Shown: positions 8,844-16,105 of the stretch, piece by piece
How positions within the stretch are numbered: position 1 is the stretch's first letter
How the letters are laid out: each line of letters opens with the position of its first letter
DNA from: Scopulibacillus darangshiensis
GTDB lineage: Bacteria > Bacillota > Bacilli > Bacillales > Sporolactobacillaceae
DNA length: 36,299 nt
Reading direction: 5' to 3'
Assembly (NCBI RefSeq): GCF_004341035.1
Contig: NZ_SLXK01000040.1
Span: 1 to 36,299 of the forward strand
Position numbers and translations under genes: made by a program
The notes under the pieces: model-generated
Database searches by the model: none
What the model saw: only the letters and a program-made list of their open reading frames with translations
What the model was told of the DNA's origin: nothing

Positions 8844-8866
8844 TAATTAAAAACGAAGAAACACTC

Positions 8867-8897
8867 GGGCGCAAATCTGGAATAAGATTAACGCCTT
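8867..8897 (+). terminator. Hairpin terminator after the DUF2200 gene
   Basis: GGCGCAAATCT and AGATTAACGCC can pair, followed by TTTATT. The left arm is almost the same as in the terminator at 3542, so this is one of the recurrent GGGCGC elements of this genome. Confidence 0.55.
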
Positions 8898-9019
8898 TAT
8901 TGCGGCAAAGAGCCAGATTGTCCAGATGCAGTTTAGAATTAATACTGGGGAACCGTACACCGTACTCAAAATATCACCTCACAAAACTCAAAATTATTTG
9001 GGTTATAACTCGCAAATGC

Positions 9020-9982
9020 TTATGGGCAGTATAAGCCTAATCTCACTTGTAAACCTTCTAGGATTTCTTCTGGCACTTCCCTGACCTTGATATCCCCACC
9101 TAGGAAAAGCAGCCAATTTGTCATTTCAGTCATTTCTTCGGGCTTATTAACATTGATAAAAGTCTTTAGAATGGCTGTGGTTTGGTAAGGATTCGTATAG
9201 GAAATTGAAACTTTTAAAGGATGGTATTTTTTGAACTGGGCAATCGCTTTTGGACCAAGTTCAAGGACAAGGTTGATGACTTCTTCCTGCTTACTTATTT
9301 TTTCTAAAATCTTTTTCTTGCTTAATCTCTTTTTCGCCGGGTAGGGTTTGACATTGGTGAGGTTGTCGACAGGGATAATTTGCTTCTTTTCTTCCTTTAA
9401 GTCAAAGCCTTCAATCAGCCAAACGCTTTTTTCTTGATATAGGTGCAAGAGATAAATCGGATAAGACTTTATCTCCTTCTCTTCTTCGATGGTAATCAAT
9501 AAATAGCTATCCAAAAGCAGGATTTGGATCAGTTTTTCTAACATGGGATGCGGGAGGTCTGACAGATCAAGCAGGTCGGGATTATTGGGGTTGGTGCCTT
9601 CAAAAAGCAAGGTTTGATTTAAAAGAACGAGGGTCTCTTGCTGGCTTTCTGAGATAAGGCCAAGTAATTTTTCAGCTAAAGAATGACGACTCTTTAGATA
9701 GGGGAGCTGCTGATTTCTTGTGGCCATAAAGGCAATAAAAAGAGCTTTAACCTCATTATCAGTAAATCGAACTTCGGGCAGGACAGAGTTGTGCATGACA
9801 AAATAACCCCCATCCCTTCCAACTTCAGCGACAAGCGGCATCCCCATGGCCTCAATTTCTCTGATATCTCTAATAGCTGTCGAACGAGAAATGTTAAATT
9901 CCCGCATGATTTCAGAAATTGTAAAGTGGGAGCGGTTGTTGATATACCGCATGATGGTATTAATCCGTTCAACTTTTTTCAT
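9020..9982 (-). CDS. YafY-type transcriptional regulator (HTH_11 + WYL)
   Basis: 320 residues. An N-terminal DeoR/HTH_11 winged helix occupies about 1-60 (TISEIMREFNISRSTAIRDI, then GRDGGYFV), and a WYL-type ligand-binding region covers about 135-230 (LLDSYLLITIEEEKEIKSYPIYLLHLY..WLIEGFD), with a C-terminal extension ending in the EEILEGLQ helix. Such proteins are usually one-component sensors controlling a divergent neighbour. Here the divergent gene at 10093 encodes a GyrI-like ligand-binding protein, a pairing common in Bacillus. The intergenic space has a short palindrome at 10022-10036 that may be its operator. The ligand is unknown. Confidence 0.88.
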   Translation of the reverse strand: MKKVERINTIMRYINNRSHFTISEIMREFNISRSTAIRDIREIEAMGMPLVAEVGRDGGYFVMHNSVLPEVRFTDNEVKALFIAFMATRNQQLPYLKSRHSLAEKLLGLISESQQETLVLLNQTLLFEGTNPNNPDLLDLSDLPHPMLEKLIQILLLDSYLLITIEEEKEIKSYPIYLLHLYQEKSVWLIEGFDLKEEKKQIIPVDNLTNVKPYPAKKRLSKKKILEKISKQEEVINLVLELGPKAIAQFKKYHPLKVSISYTNPYQTTAILKTFINVNKPEEMTEMTNWLLFLGGDIKVREVPEEILEGLQVRLGLYCP

Positions 9983-10021
9983 CGGGCCTCCTAAACAGTA
10001 TCATTTTTTGACATGATTTAA

Positions 10022-10036
10022 GGTTATTATATAACC
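10022..10036. promoter_or_regulatory. Candidate operator between the WYL regulator and the GyrI-like gene
   Basis: GGTTAT-TAT-ATAACC is a perfect 6-bp inverted repeat in the 110-base divergent region, overlapping where a promoter for the plus-strand gene would lie. Its link to the regulator is inferred from position only. Confidence 0.4.
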
Positions 10037-10092
10037 ATCAAGTGAAGAAGAAAAGTCATTTGATAAATTTAAAGAAGAGGAAGGTTTTGAAT

Positions 10093-10572
10093 ATGGCAGA
10101 TTATACTTTAGAAGAAAAAGACAGCTTTATCGTTGTAGGTTTGGGAACTGAGCTTAAGAGCGATTACACAGACTTTGCCGGCATAAACAAGGAAAAGTCA
10201 GACTTTTGGCAGACCGCGGGCCAAGATGGAACGCTTGACACTTTAAAAGCGATAGCCGCAAATGACTATGTTTTTGCCGTGAACGAAGCGGTGAACAACA
10301 AGATGATGCATTATGCTGGCGTCATGACAGAGGCATCGGCACCAGAAGAAGCCAGAGTGATCCAATTTCCTAAGGGGGAATACCTAGTTGTTAAAGGGGA
10401 AGGGAACACGGCTGAGGAATTGAATAATAAGCTTTCCGGCATTGCTTTCGGTCAAGTCTTGCCAGAAGCAAAGGATTTTGCCTATGTTGGCGGGCCAAAT
10501 ACTACGGTTGAGATGGGACAGCAAAACGGCTTAGTTTTTGGTGAAATGTGGATTCCTGTTGTCAGGAAATAA
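10093..10572 (+). CDS. GyrI-like / AraC effector-binding-domain protein
   Basis: About 159 residues from the ATG at 10093, which follows AGAGGAAGG by 8 bases; longer in-frame starts back to 10042 lack a ribosome binding site. The fold is that of GyrI-like small-molecule-binding proteins: DSFIVVGLGTEL at the N-terminus, the central YAGVMTEA and FPKGEYLVVKGEG segment, and the C-terminal FGEMWIPVV. These are stand-alone versions of the domain that binds ligands in BmrR and Rob. The protein probably binds or degrades an amphipathic compound sensed together with the divergent WYL regulator. The next gene starts 21 bases downstream. Confidence 0.8.
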   Translation: MADYTLEEKDSFIVVGLGTELKSDYTDFAGINKEKSDFWQTAGQDGTLDTLKAIAANDYVFAVNEAVNNKMMHYAGVMTEASAPEEARVIQFPKGEYLVVKGEGNTAEELNNKLSGIAFGQVLPEAKDFAYVGGPNTTVEMGQQNGLVFGEMWIPVVRK

Positions 10573-10593
10573 AGAGTTAGAGGAGGGATGGAG

Positions 10594-11058
10594 ATGTCCA
10601 ATATCGTTAATTTTAAAAATGTGTCTGCGGTTGGTTTAGAATCTTCACCTGTAGTAGAAGCGCTTGCTGGTTTGCGTGCTAATGAAGCCCGTTACTTTAT
10701 GAACAAATACAAGCACGAATTTACGGTTGTACCAGCTAGCGAGTCCTGCGAAACCCTTGATTATGTGAACCGAATTTTGAAAGAAGAACGTGATATTGCG
10801 TTTGCGGCCAAACCTTTAGAAACGTCGCGTTTTCAAGTGGAAAATATCAAATTCGCCTACGTCTTTTATGAGGATGGTCTTGCTGTCAACGTGATGTATA
10901 CAGTCGATGGCCCATCGAGGCGGGCCGTTGGTTTTAAGCTTTCTGAGGGGATGGAGGTACCAAAGGAGTTAGAAGGGAAGTTTAAGTTCGCCAGGCAAAA
11001 GTCCAAACTAGCTGGAACAATTCGGGGTTCGTTTTTTGTAATTAAAGGAGAATATTAA
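10594..11058 (+). CDS. Conserved hypothetical protein (154 aa)
   Basis: The ATG at 10594 is preferred because AGGAGGG (10581-10587) directly abuts the other in-frame ATG at 10588. The product is soluble and well conserved-looking: SAVGLESSPVVEALAGLR at the N-terminus, then NEARYFMNKYKHEF, and a C-terminal KSKLAGTIRGSFFVIKGEY. I have seen closely similar proteins in Bacillus genomes only as hypotheticals. It shares an operon with the GyrI-like gene, so a role in handling the same ligand is possible but unproven. A hairpin (11088-11129) and a terminator follow. Confidence 0.72.
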   Translation: MSNIVNFKNVSAVGLESSPVVEALAGLRANEARYFMNKYKHEFTVVPASESCETLDYVNRILKEERDIAFAAKPLETSRFQVENIKFAYVFYEDGLAVNVMYTVDGPSRRAVGFKLSEGMEVPKELEGKFKFARQKSKLAGTIRGSFFVIKGEY

Positions 11059-11087
11059 AGGAAACAAAAGCGGAAGTTGAGGAAATT

Positions 11088-11129
11088 AGTGAAAGCTATT
11101 TTCTCTCTAGGTAAAAAAGAGCTTTCACT
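11088..11129. repeat. Perfect 10-bp inverted repeat
   Basis: AGTGAAAGCT and AGCTTTCACT flank a 22-base loop. No T-run follows, so it is not a standard terminator; it may stabilise the 3' end of the operon transcript. Confidence 0.5.
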
Positions 11130-11184
11130 AGCTTGAAAACCCAATTTTAGTTATTCCCTTAAATGGCGCTTTAATGAAGTAATG

Positions 11185-11231
11185 AAAAGGCCCAATTCCT
11201 CAGTTGATTTAGGATGAAGTTGGGCTTTTTT
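11185..11231 (+). terminator. Rho-independent terminator
   Basis: AGGCCCAA and TTGGGCTTTTTT form a stem followed by six T's, closing the GyrI-like operon. The sequence from here to 11472 holds no supported gene, only a GGGCGCTTTCGG element at 11336. Confidence 0.75.
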
Positions 11232-11472
11232 GTATTGGAATTTCCTTATTGTTGTAAATTTGAATTATTCCGATAATATGCCTTAAAGAGATCTTATAAA
11301 AAACAAGAAATTGTTGTAATGGCTGTTTCCATTAACGGGCGCTTTCGGTAAAGAAGGCATCATTTTAGTTGAAACCATTAATTCCAATAAAACGTAAAAA
11401 TTTCAGTATATTCGTTTCTGAATCTTCAACACAGCTATTTCGGCAGCAGTACAATTTTTTGGAGGTGAGCCT

Positions 11473-11568
11473 ATGCATGAGTTCCATATAGGTACATCTA
11501 TATTTCCAAGTAACAGTTTTCATAATACTATATTACTTATGGAAGGATTGGGATTTTTAGGGTTCTAA
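11473..11568 (+). CDS. Possible small peptide (31 aa)
   Basis: An ATG at 11473 follows GGAGGTGAG at 11461-11469, the best Shine-Dalgarno sequence in this stretch. The frame codes for 31 residues, of which the last ten are hydrophobic (EGLGFLGF at the end). It ends 36 bases before the small membrane protein gene, so it could be a leader peptide or a separate small protein. I do not recognise it, and the ribosome binding site is the only support. Confidence 0.4.
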   Translation: MHEFHIGTSIFPSNSFHNTILLMEGLGFLGF

Positions 11569-11604
11569 TTTCTTGGTTATTCCACAAACGGGGAGGTGGA
11601 AGCA

Positions 11605-11871
11605 TTGAAAGGATCTTTTAATATAATGTCGGTTATTTTATTTTGTTTTAGTTTAATTGTCTGTATTTTGTTCCTAAACGGTATTGATTTATTTCCAGAT
11701 GAAGTTGTCATTCCTTTAATAATAGGTGGTTCAATTATTGGGCTTATCCTTTCTTTGTTTGGAAGGAAAGATGCTTTTGGTAAAATTGGTATTGTTTCTA
11801 ATTCGTTTTTTCTCCTATTCATAATCATTGTTCCTATCATAGTTCGTACTTTTATATGGAATCAACCGTAA
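11605..11871 (+). CDS. Small membrane protein (88 aa)
   Basis: The likely start is the TTG at 11605, 8 bases after GGGAGG; a GTG at 11596 overlaps that site. The product has three hydrophobic segments (about 5-25, 33-50 and 64-85) separated by short polar loops, including LFGRKDAFGK between the second and third. No family is recognised. Low-GC codon use is like the rest of the window. It may be co-transcribed with the small frame at 11473. Confidence 0.6.
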   Translation: MKGSFNIMSVILFCFSLIVCILFLNGIDLFPDEVVIPLIIGGSIIGLILSLFGRKDAFGKIGIVSNSFFLLFIIIVPIIVRTFIWNQP

Positions 11872-12236
11872 TAAATAGTACATCAAATAGGTGCAACAAT
11901 TGGGGAATAATGGCTCCCCTTCAGCGATGAGCTTTTGGCACTTTCTTGCTAGTTAGGGAATTATAGAATATAGCTTGGTAGATAATTAACTTGTAAAATG
12001 GTCATGGCATTTTGGTATGGCCCGCCAAAAGCATAAAGGCCTTTGTAAGTCGTCATTTTTTTGCGGGCAATTGTTGTATGATGGGTTTAATAAAACGAAT
12101 GTTGCATTAAAAAGGCACACAATAAAATAATTGACCGTCGCCGCTCCGTCATGGATGCTTAATATATTGGATACCCGCTTTTACGCTCTCCGGCGAATTA
12201 AACTGAAGACCCAAAAAATAAGTAAACGATCGAGAG
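11872..12236. other. Intergenic region, no feature recognised
   Basis: Neither strand shows a supported gene. The sequence is of mixed composition, with stop codons in all frames, up to the start of the tandem repeat array. Confidence 0.5.
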
Positions 12237-12860
12237 AAAGGGGTCTCATTAGGGTGATGAACGCCCAAGATCGATAAAAGAACAGGAGAAATGTCGTTCA
12301 TAGGGGCGATGAACGACAAAAGACGATCAAAAAGGGTATGAAATGTCGTTCATAGGGGTGATGAACGACAAAAGGCGATCAAAAAGGGTATGAAATGTCG
12401 TTCATAGGGGCGATGAACGACAAAAGACGGCCAAAGAGCGGTTGAAATGTCGTTCATAGGGGAGATGAACGACAAAAGGCGATCAAAAAGGGTATGAAAT
12501 GTCGTTCATAAAGGCGATGAACGACAAAAGGCGATCAAAAAGGGTATGAAATGTCGTTCATAAAGGCGATGAACGACAAAAGGTGATCAAAAAGGGTATG
12601 AAATGTCGTTCATAAAGGCGATGAACGACAAAAGGCGATCAAATAGGGGTTGAAATGTCGTTCATAAAGGCGATGAACGACAAAAGGCGATCAAAAAGGG
12701 TATGAAATGTCGTTCATAAAGGCGATGAACGACAAAAGACGGCCAAAGAGCGGTTGAAATGTCGTTCATAGGGGCGATGAACGACAAAAGACGGCCAAAG
12801 AGCGGTTGAAATGTCGTTCATAAAGGCGATGAACGACTAAAAGGCGATCAAAAAGCAATA
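12237..12860. repeat. Tandem array of twelve 52-bp hairpin units
   Basis: Twelve units follow at an exact 52-bp spacing, with starts at 12237, 12289, 12341 and so on to 12809. In units 2-12 each unit contains TGTCGTTCAT, a 7-base loop, and ATGAACGACA, a 10-bp stem that is perfect except for the last base of the final copy. Loops alternate between AGGGGNG and AAAGGCG. The 24-base linkers come in two types, one with GGCGATCAAAAAGGGTATGA and one with GACGGCCAAAGAGCGGTTGA. Unit 1 is diverged: its outer three pairs are GGG/CCC instead of TGT/ACA. As 52 is not a multiple of 3, the array does not encode a repeat protein. A single diverged copy lies at 21722. Confidence 0.95.
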
Positions 12861-12894
12861 AGAGATTTTTTCATACCTGGGCACGCTAATAGGT

Positions 12895-12900
12895 TATAAT
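12895..12900 (+). promoter_or_regulatory. Probable -10 element of the M48-like gene
   Basis: TATAAT lies 35 bases after the last hairpin unit and 40 bases before the start codon. The -35 region is not clear (TTTTCA at about 12869 is the best candidate). The stretch ATACCTGGG ahead of it also occurs at 21611. Confidence 0.4.
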
Positions 12901-12940
12901 GCCGCATACGGTTTATGTAGATAAAGGGGGAGGCAACTTA

Positions 12941-14167
12941 ATGATTTCTTGGTTTTTTTATTTATCGTTGACCAATAAAATCCTTTTTGGAATTGCTGGT
13001 CTGGCGGTGATTTTTCTTTATGTCTTTTGGTTGAATTCTTATATTTTTCATGTCCATCAGAAAACAAAGTCTCCAGAACACACTCTTCAACAGGTTAAGT
13101 TTTTTAATAAATATCTATACTTACTGTTGGTTTTTCTGGATTTTATTTTGAACAATTTACTGATTTGGACGCAACTTTCTCGAGTTCTTTACGACTATCC
13201 TTATCTTGTCGTCTATATGAGTCTATTGGCAGCGTTCTTTGTATTTTTGCTTATTATCATGATAAATCAGCAGATCTCGTTTAACGTATCAAAGGAAATT
13301 CGAGGATTTACTGTCACGAGGAAAGACAAGTTAGGGAAAACCATACGTGTGTTATCCATGCTTTTTATTTTTTTAGTTGTTATATGTTTTATCGCCTATG
13401 GGCTTGTCAGTCAGCCTTTTGGCGACTTTTATAATGGGTATGGATTTATGGTTTTATTTGTTCTTGTCATACTGTGCATTAGTCTTTTGACACCACTTTT
13501 ATTCGGGAAAGTCATGGATGTTGAGCCGTTGGTGAATCAAGAACTTAAACAACGTCTTCAGAATTATGTAAAAAAGGAAGGCATTCAGAACGTAAGCTTT
13601 TATACCTTCCAGTCAAAGCAAAAGAGAAAAAAGAACAATGTTATCGTGACAGGCTATAGAAAGAAATATTTTTATTTTGCGGAGGATCATTTTAATGACC
13701 TTACTATGAAACAGCTTGAGAGTTTAGTGGCATGTGGCATCGGTCAAATCAAACAGAGACATTCGTTGATTCGTAATGCACTTTTGCTGTTTTCATTATT
13801 TCCACTGTATGGGGTGGCGTATTTTATTAACTGGTATGAAAATGTTAGTTGGGTAATAGTCCCTGTTTTTACAACTGTTTTGATATACGTCATATGTTTG
13901 GTTTTATACTCTCGTGTTTTATTACCTTTTATTTTTCGTATTATGGAGCGAAAAGCTGACCAGTACGTCTTAAATCAAGGTGTGGATTATCGGGACTTTG
14001 CCACAGCATTACTTAAGGTCAAAGAGTTGAAGGGTCGTCCCAGAAAAGTCAAACGTTTAATGGACCGGCGGGTCAAATGGATCATTCAAAAGTCTGGGGG
14101 TTCATGGGAAGAAGTAGAACGCCATCAAGATGATCTCAATAAAGGGGTCGCTATTCTTGAAGAGTAA
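12941..14167 (+). CDS. M48 metallopeptidase-like membrane protein without the HExxH motif
   Basis: 408 residues from the ATG at 12941, 7 bases after AAGGGGGAGG. Several membrane spans lie in the first half (about 5-30, 55-80, 90-110, 135-190) and two more at about 280-330. The region at 220-275 follows the Ste24/HtpX pattern: SKQKRKKNNVIVTGYRKKYF, then LTMKQLESLVACGIGQIKQRH. In active enzymes the last part reads AHExGHxxxRH. Here both His and the Glu are replaced, giving CGIGQ (residues 265-269). The third-ligand motif is kept as ERKAD (336-340). The protein should therefore not cut peptides by the usual mechanism. It may bind or regulate, as other pseudoproteases do. It is a single gene behind the hairpin array, with a terminator after it. 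Confidence 0.8.
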   Translation: MISWFFYLSLTNKILFGIAGLAVIFLYVFWLNSYIFHVHQKTKSPEHTLQQVKFFNKYLYLLLVFLDFILNNLLIWTQLSRVLYDYPYLVVYMSLLAAFFVFLLIIMINQQISFNVSKEIRGFTVTRKDKLGKTIRVLSMLFIFLVVICFIAYGLVSQPFGDFYNGYGFMVLFVLVILCISLLTPLLFGKVMDVEPLVNQELKQRLQNYVKKEGIQNVSFYTFQSKQKRKKNNVIVTGYRKKYFYFAEDHFNDLTMKQLESLVACGIGQIKQRHSLIRNALLLFSLFPLYGVAYFINWYENVSWVIVPVFTTVLIYVICLVLYSRVLLPFIFRIMERKADQYVLNQGVDYRDFATALLKVKELKGRPRKVKRLMDRRVKWIIQKSGGSWEEVERHQDDLNKGVAILEE

Positions 14168-14188
14168 AGGAGACTGTTTGGGGGATTT

Positions 14189-14219
14189 CTTAGTTTACAT
14201 AATCATCGTTATGAGAACG
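14189..14219 (+). repeat. Left copy of a 31-bp dyad site flanking an AT-rich block
   Basis: CTTAGTTTACATAA, six bases (TCATCG), then TTATGAGA and ACG. The two arms (TTTACATAA and TTATGAGAA-like) are imperfect inverted repeats around a short spacer, the form of a tyrosine-recombinase core site. The second copy is at 16101. This copy lies between the M48-like gene and that gene's terminator. Confidence 0.55.
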
Positions 14220-14222
14220 TAA

Positions 14223-14254
14223 AAAGACCGATTCTCTAATAGAGATCGGTCTCT
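14223..14254 (+). terminator. Terminator after the M48-like gene
   Basis: AAAGACCGAT and ATCGGTCT pair, with inner CTCT/AGAG pairing, followed by CTTT. It starts four bases after the left dyad site. Confidence 0.7.
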
Positions 14255-14257
14255 TTA

Positions 14258-14628
14258 TGGAGTTTCACCAACATTTCGCGGAAAACATACCACCGAAATA
14301 TGGTTTTAAATAGCGCGACACGCTGCCTTAAATTTTTGATTTCCATAGCGCCCTTTAAACTAATTGGTACTTACCGGAAAAACGACCATTTTTAAATAAT
14401 TCTGTGCGGTTGAACACATCTTTTTCCTTGTAGCTTCCCATCACGTATGGAAACGACCCCTAAGTGCACCTGGGAAACATATTAAAAACAAAAAGGAGGA
14501 CACCCAAAAAAGGTTAACGCAATGATCAAGTAGGATCGAGGGCGTGACCATCAAGAATAACAGAAGAAGCAAAAAATGCAGCGTCCTTCCAAACGTAATC
14601 GTGACGATTAGGAGATGGAGCGATAAAA
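14258..14628. other. Intergenic region without a supported gene
   Basis: A strong AAAAAGGAGG ribosome-binding-like sequence lies at about 14490, but every frame after it closes within a few codons (the ATG at 14521 meets TAG after three codons). This suggests a decayed small gene. A reversed GGGCGCT element (AGCGCCC) occurs at about 14347. Nothing else is recognised. Confidence 0.4.
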
Positions 14629-14658
14629 TAAAGCAGGGTCATTTTCCGCCCTGCTTTA
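14629..14658 (-). terminator. Terminator of the secreted protein gene
   Basis: TAAAGCAGGG and CCCTGCTTTA form a perfect 10-bp stem with a short loop, placed just after the stop codon of the minus-strand gene; TATTTTATCG follows on that strand. Confidence 0.7.
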
Positions 14659-14666
14659 CTTCTTAA

Positions 14667-15449
14667 TTAGTAGTACTTTGCACTACCATCGGTAAATGAA
14701 ACCCATATTCCATATCTATCGTTAATTTTGTCACCTGCATGCACTTTAAGATAGGTTGTCTTAGCACTCATATTTTGCGCATTAGTAAATTTGAAATATA
14801 GATAAGCCTTAGCTGTTATGTTTTGAGAACGTATTTCATATTTTCTATTAATTGTAAGTCGCTCATCAGCGAATGTTCCTGTCAAAGTATGAATATTTGG
14901 TGAATATACATCATCAATATAGTCGTTGTATCTTGTATCAAGGTAGATTTTTGCCCTATATGAAGCCCAACCAAAAATGCTACTATCCTTAACTGTAACA
15001 GTTTTAAATATTCCACTACTCGATAGCGTATTTATTTGCAGTGGTTGAGAATACTTTTCTAAATTGGTATCTTCAATTTTTAATCCTAGTTTAATATAAG
15101 AACCATCTTCGAATCTAAATGTTTTTTCCGGATTTTCATCTGTTATACTAAAACTATCATTTTCACTATCTTGAGATTTTGAAATTTGTGCATTTGAAAA
15201 AAACGCCTTAGGCTTTTCGGTTACCATTGCCTTTTCAGAATCTAAGGTTTTACCCTCTTTTAATTTTTTGATAACATTGGAAATATCCTCTTCAGAGGCA
15301 CCGTCTTTTTCCATATGTATTTTTATTTCAGAGTAATCTGAAGGTGTTAACTCACCTCCTTTTGCAAAAGTGTGGTTGCTGCTTCCGATAAACAAAGTCA
15401 AACATAGCAAACCTAGTAAAGAAATAGAAGAAACAAGAAACTTTTTCAC
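14667..15449 (-). CDS. Secreted protein of unknown function (260 aa)
   Basis: A clear Sec signal peptide covers residues 1-29: MKKF, a hydrophobic core and TFA before Lys-Gly, a type I signal peptidase site. The mature N-terminus (about 34-75) is charged and helical and contains a KKLKEGKTLDSEK segment. Short 'kLkxGxxxDSxxPE' segments of this kind occur in other exported Bacillus proteins of unknown role. From about 105 on, the sequence (KTFRFEDGSYIKLGLKIED, then many Thr/Ser/Tyr-rich strands) looks like a beta domain ending DRYGIWVSFTDGSAKYY. There are no cysteines in the mature part and no catalytic motif. It is divergent from two small membrane protein genes inside the AT-rich block. An effector with a membrane partner is possible but speculative. 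Confidence 0.72.
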   Translation of the reverse strand: MKKFLVSSISLLGLLCLTLFIGSSNHTFAKGGELTPSDYSEIKIHMEKDGASEEDISNVIKKLKEGKTLDSEKAMVTEKPKAFFSNAQISKSQDSENDSFSITDENPEKTFRFEDGSYIKLGLKIEDTNLEKYSQPLQINTLSSSGIFKTVTVKDSSIFGWASYRAKIYLDTRYNDYIDDVYSPNIHTLTGTFADERLTINRKYEIRSQNITAKAYLYFKFTNAQNMSAKTTYLKVHAGDKINDRYGIWVSFTDGSAKYY

Positions 15450-15527
15450 AAAAAACCCTTCTTTTCCAAATATAAGTTATACAATTGATAGTGTAAACAA
15501 AACTTCGAATATAAGGAAGTGGTTTTT

Positions 15528-15749
15528 TTGGTATATATTATAATTTTAGATATTTTTACTCTAATTTTAAGTGGTGGACTAGGTTATATAGCTTATAAAT
15601 TATCAAAGAAGTATATACTTGGAATGATTTTAACAATACTAATAGGCTTTGTAATACCTTATAGTCTCACTACTCCTCAACTATTTTTAGGGACACTGTT
15701 TGGGATTATTTTTTATGTAATCTTAGCTAAAAAGAGATCAGTAACTTAA
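15528..15749 (+). CDS. Small membrane protein (73 aa)
   Basis: Probably starts at the TTG at 15528 after ATAAGGAAGTGG; a GTG at 15519 overlaps this site. There are two or three hydrophobic segments (about 2-22, 28-45 and 52-66) and a basic end (AKKRSVT). No family is recognised. The stop codon overlaps the ATG of the next gene (TAATG), so translation is probably coupled. It is divergent from the secreted protein gene, with 78 bases between. Confidence 0.6.
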   Translation: MVYIIILDIFTLILSGGLGYIAYKLSKKYILGMILTILIGFVIPYSLTTPQLFLGTLFGIIFYVILAKKRSVT

Positions 15750-16105
15750 TGGTAATTAATAGATGGGGAAAAAAGCTGAATAAAAATATTAGAAAATTAA
15801 TCTTTGCTATTATTATCTTATTAGTTTTATACGTCGGAACATCTTTTTCAGCAAGTTTATCGATAAGACGAGTCATTCTTCTAAATGGTCATTTTATTCA
15901 AGCCTTTACAGCTGATATTGGCAATAATTATAAATCAAATAAGATTGATGGAAAATGTTACACAGTAAATGAATCAGCATCCCAAGATTACGCTGATAAC
16001 CCTAATGCAGTTTTGGGGGTTTGTTTGAAAAAAATAAAATTGGTATGTACTATAAAGGGGAAATTGGTTTATTTTAAGATAAAAAGCCTATTTTTTTGGA
16101 CTTAG
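15749..16105 (+). CDS. Membrane-anchored small protein, possibly frameshifted near its end
   Basis: 118 residues as read, with one N-terminal transmembrane anchor (about 15-38) and a small extracytoplasmic part. The end of the frame, after ...GVCLKK, is Lys/Ile/Phe-rich. A shift of -1 at the A-run 16028-16034 gives a more protein-like ending, NKIGMYYKGEIGLF, with a stop codon at 16075. Either the gene has a recent frameshift (or a sequencing error) or the longer tail is real. The start overlaps the stop codon of the previous gene. The gene ends immediately before the right dyad site of the AT-rich block. Function unknown. Confidence 0.55.
   Translation: MVINRWGKKLNKNIRKLIFAIIILLVLYVGTSFSASLSIRRVILLNGHFIQAFTADIGNNYKSNKIDGKCYTVNESASQDYADNPNAVLGVCLKKIKLVCTIKGKLVYFKIKSLFFWT

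Noticed and set aside
12237-12860. CRISPR array
   Set aside because: The period is regular, but the linkers are copies of two types and not unique spacers, the conserved part is itself a full hairpin, and no cas gene is in the window.
12237-12860. Repeat protein or coding tandem repeat
   Set aside because: The unit is 52 bp, not a multiple of three, so each unit would be read in a different frame, and stop codons occur.
14490-14628. Small acid-soluble spore protein gene after the AAAAAGGAGG sequence
   Set aside because: The ribosome binding site is good, but every frame closes within a few codons and no known small spore protein could be reconstructed, even with shifts.
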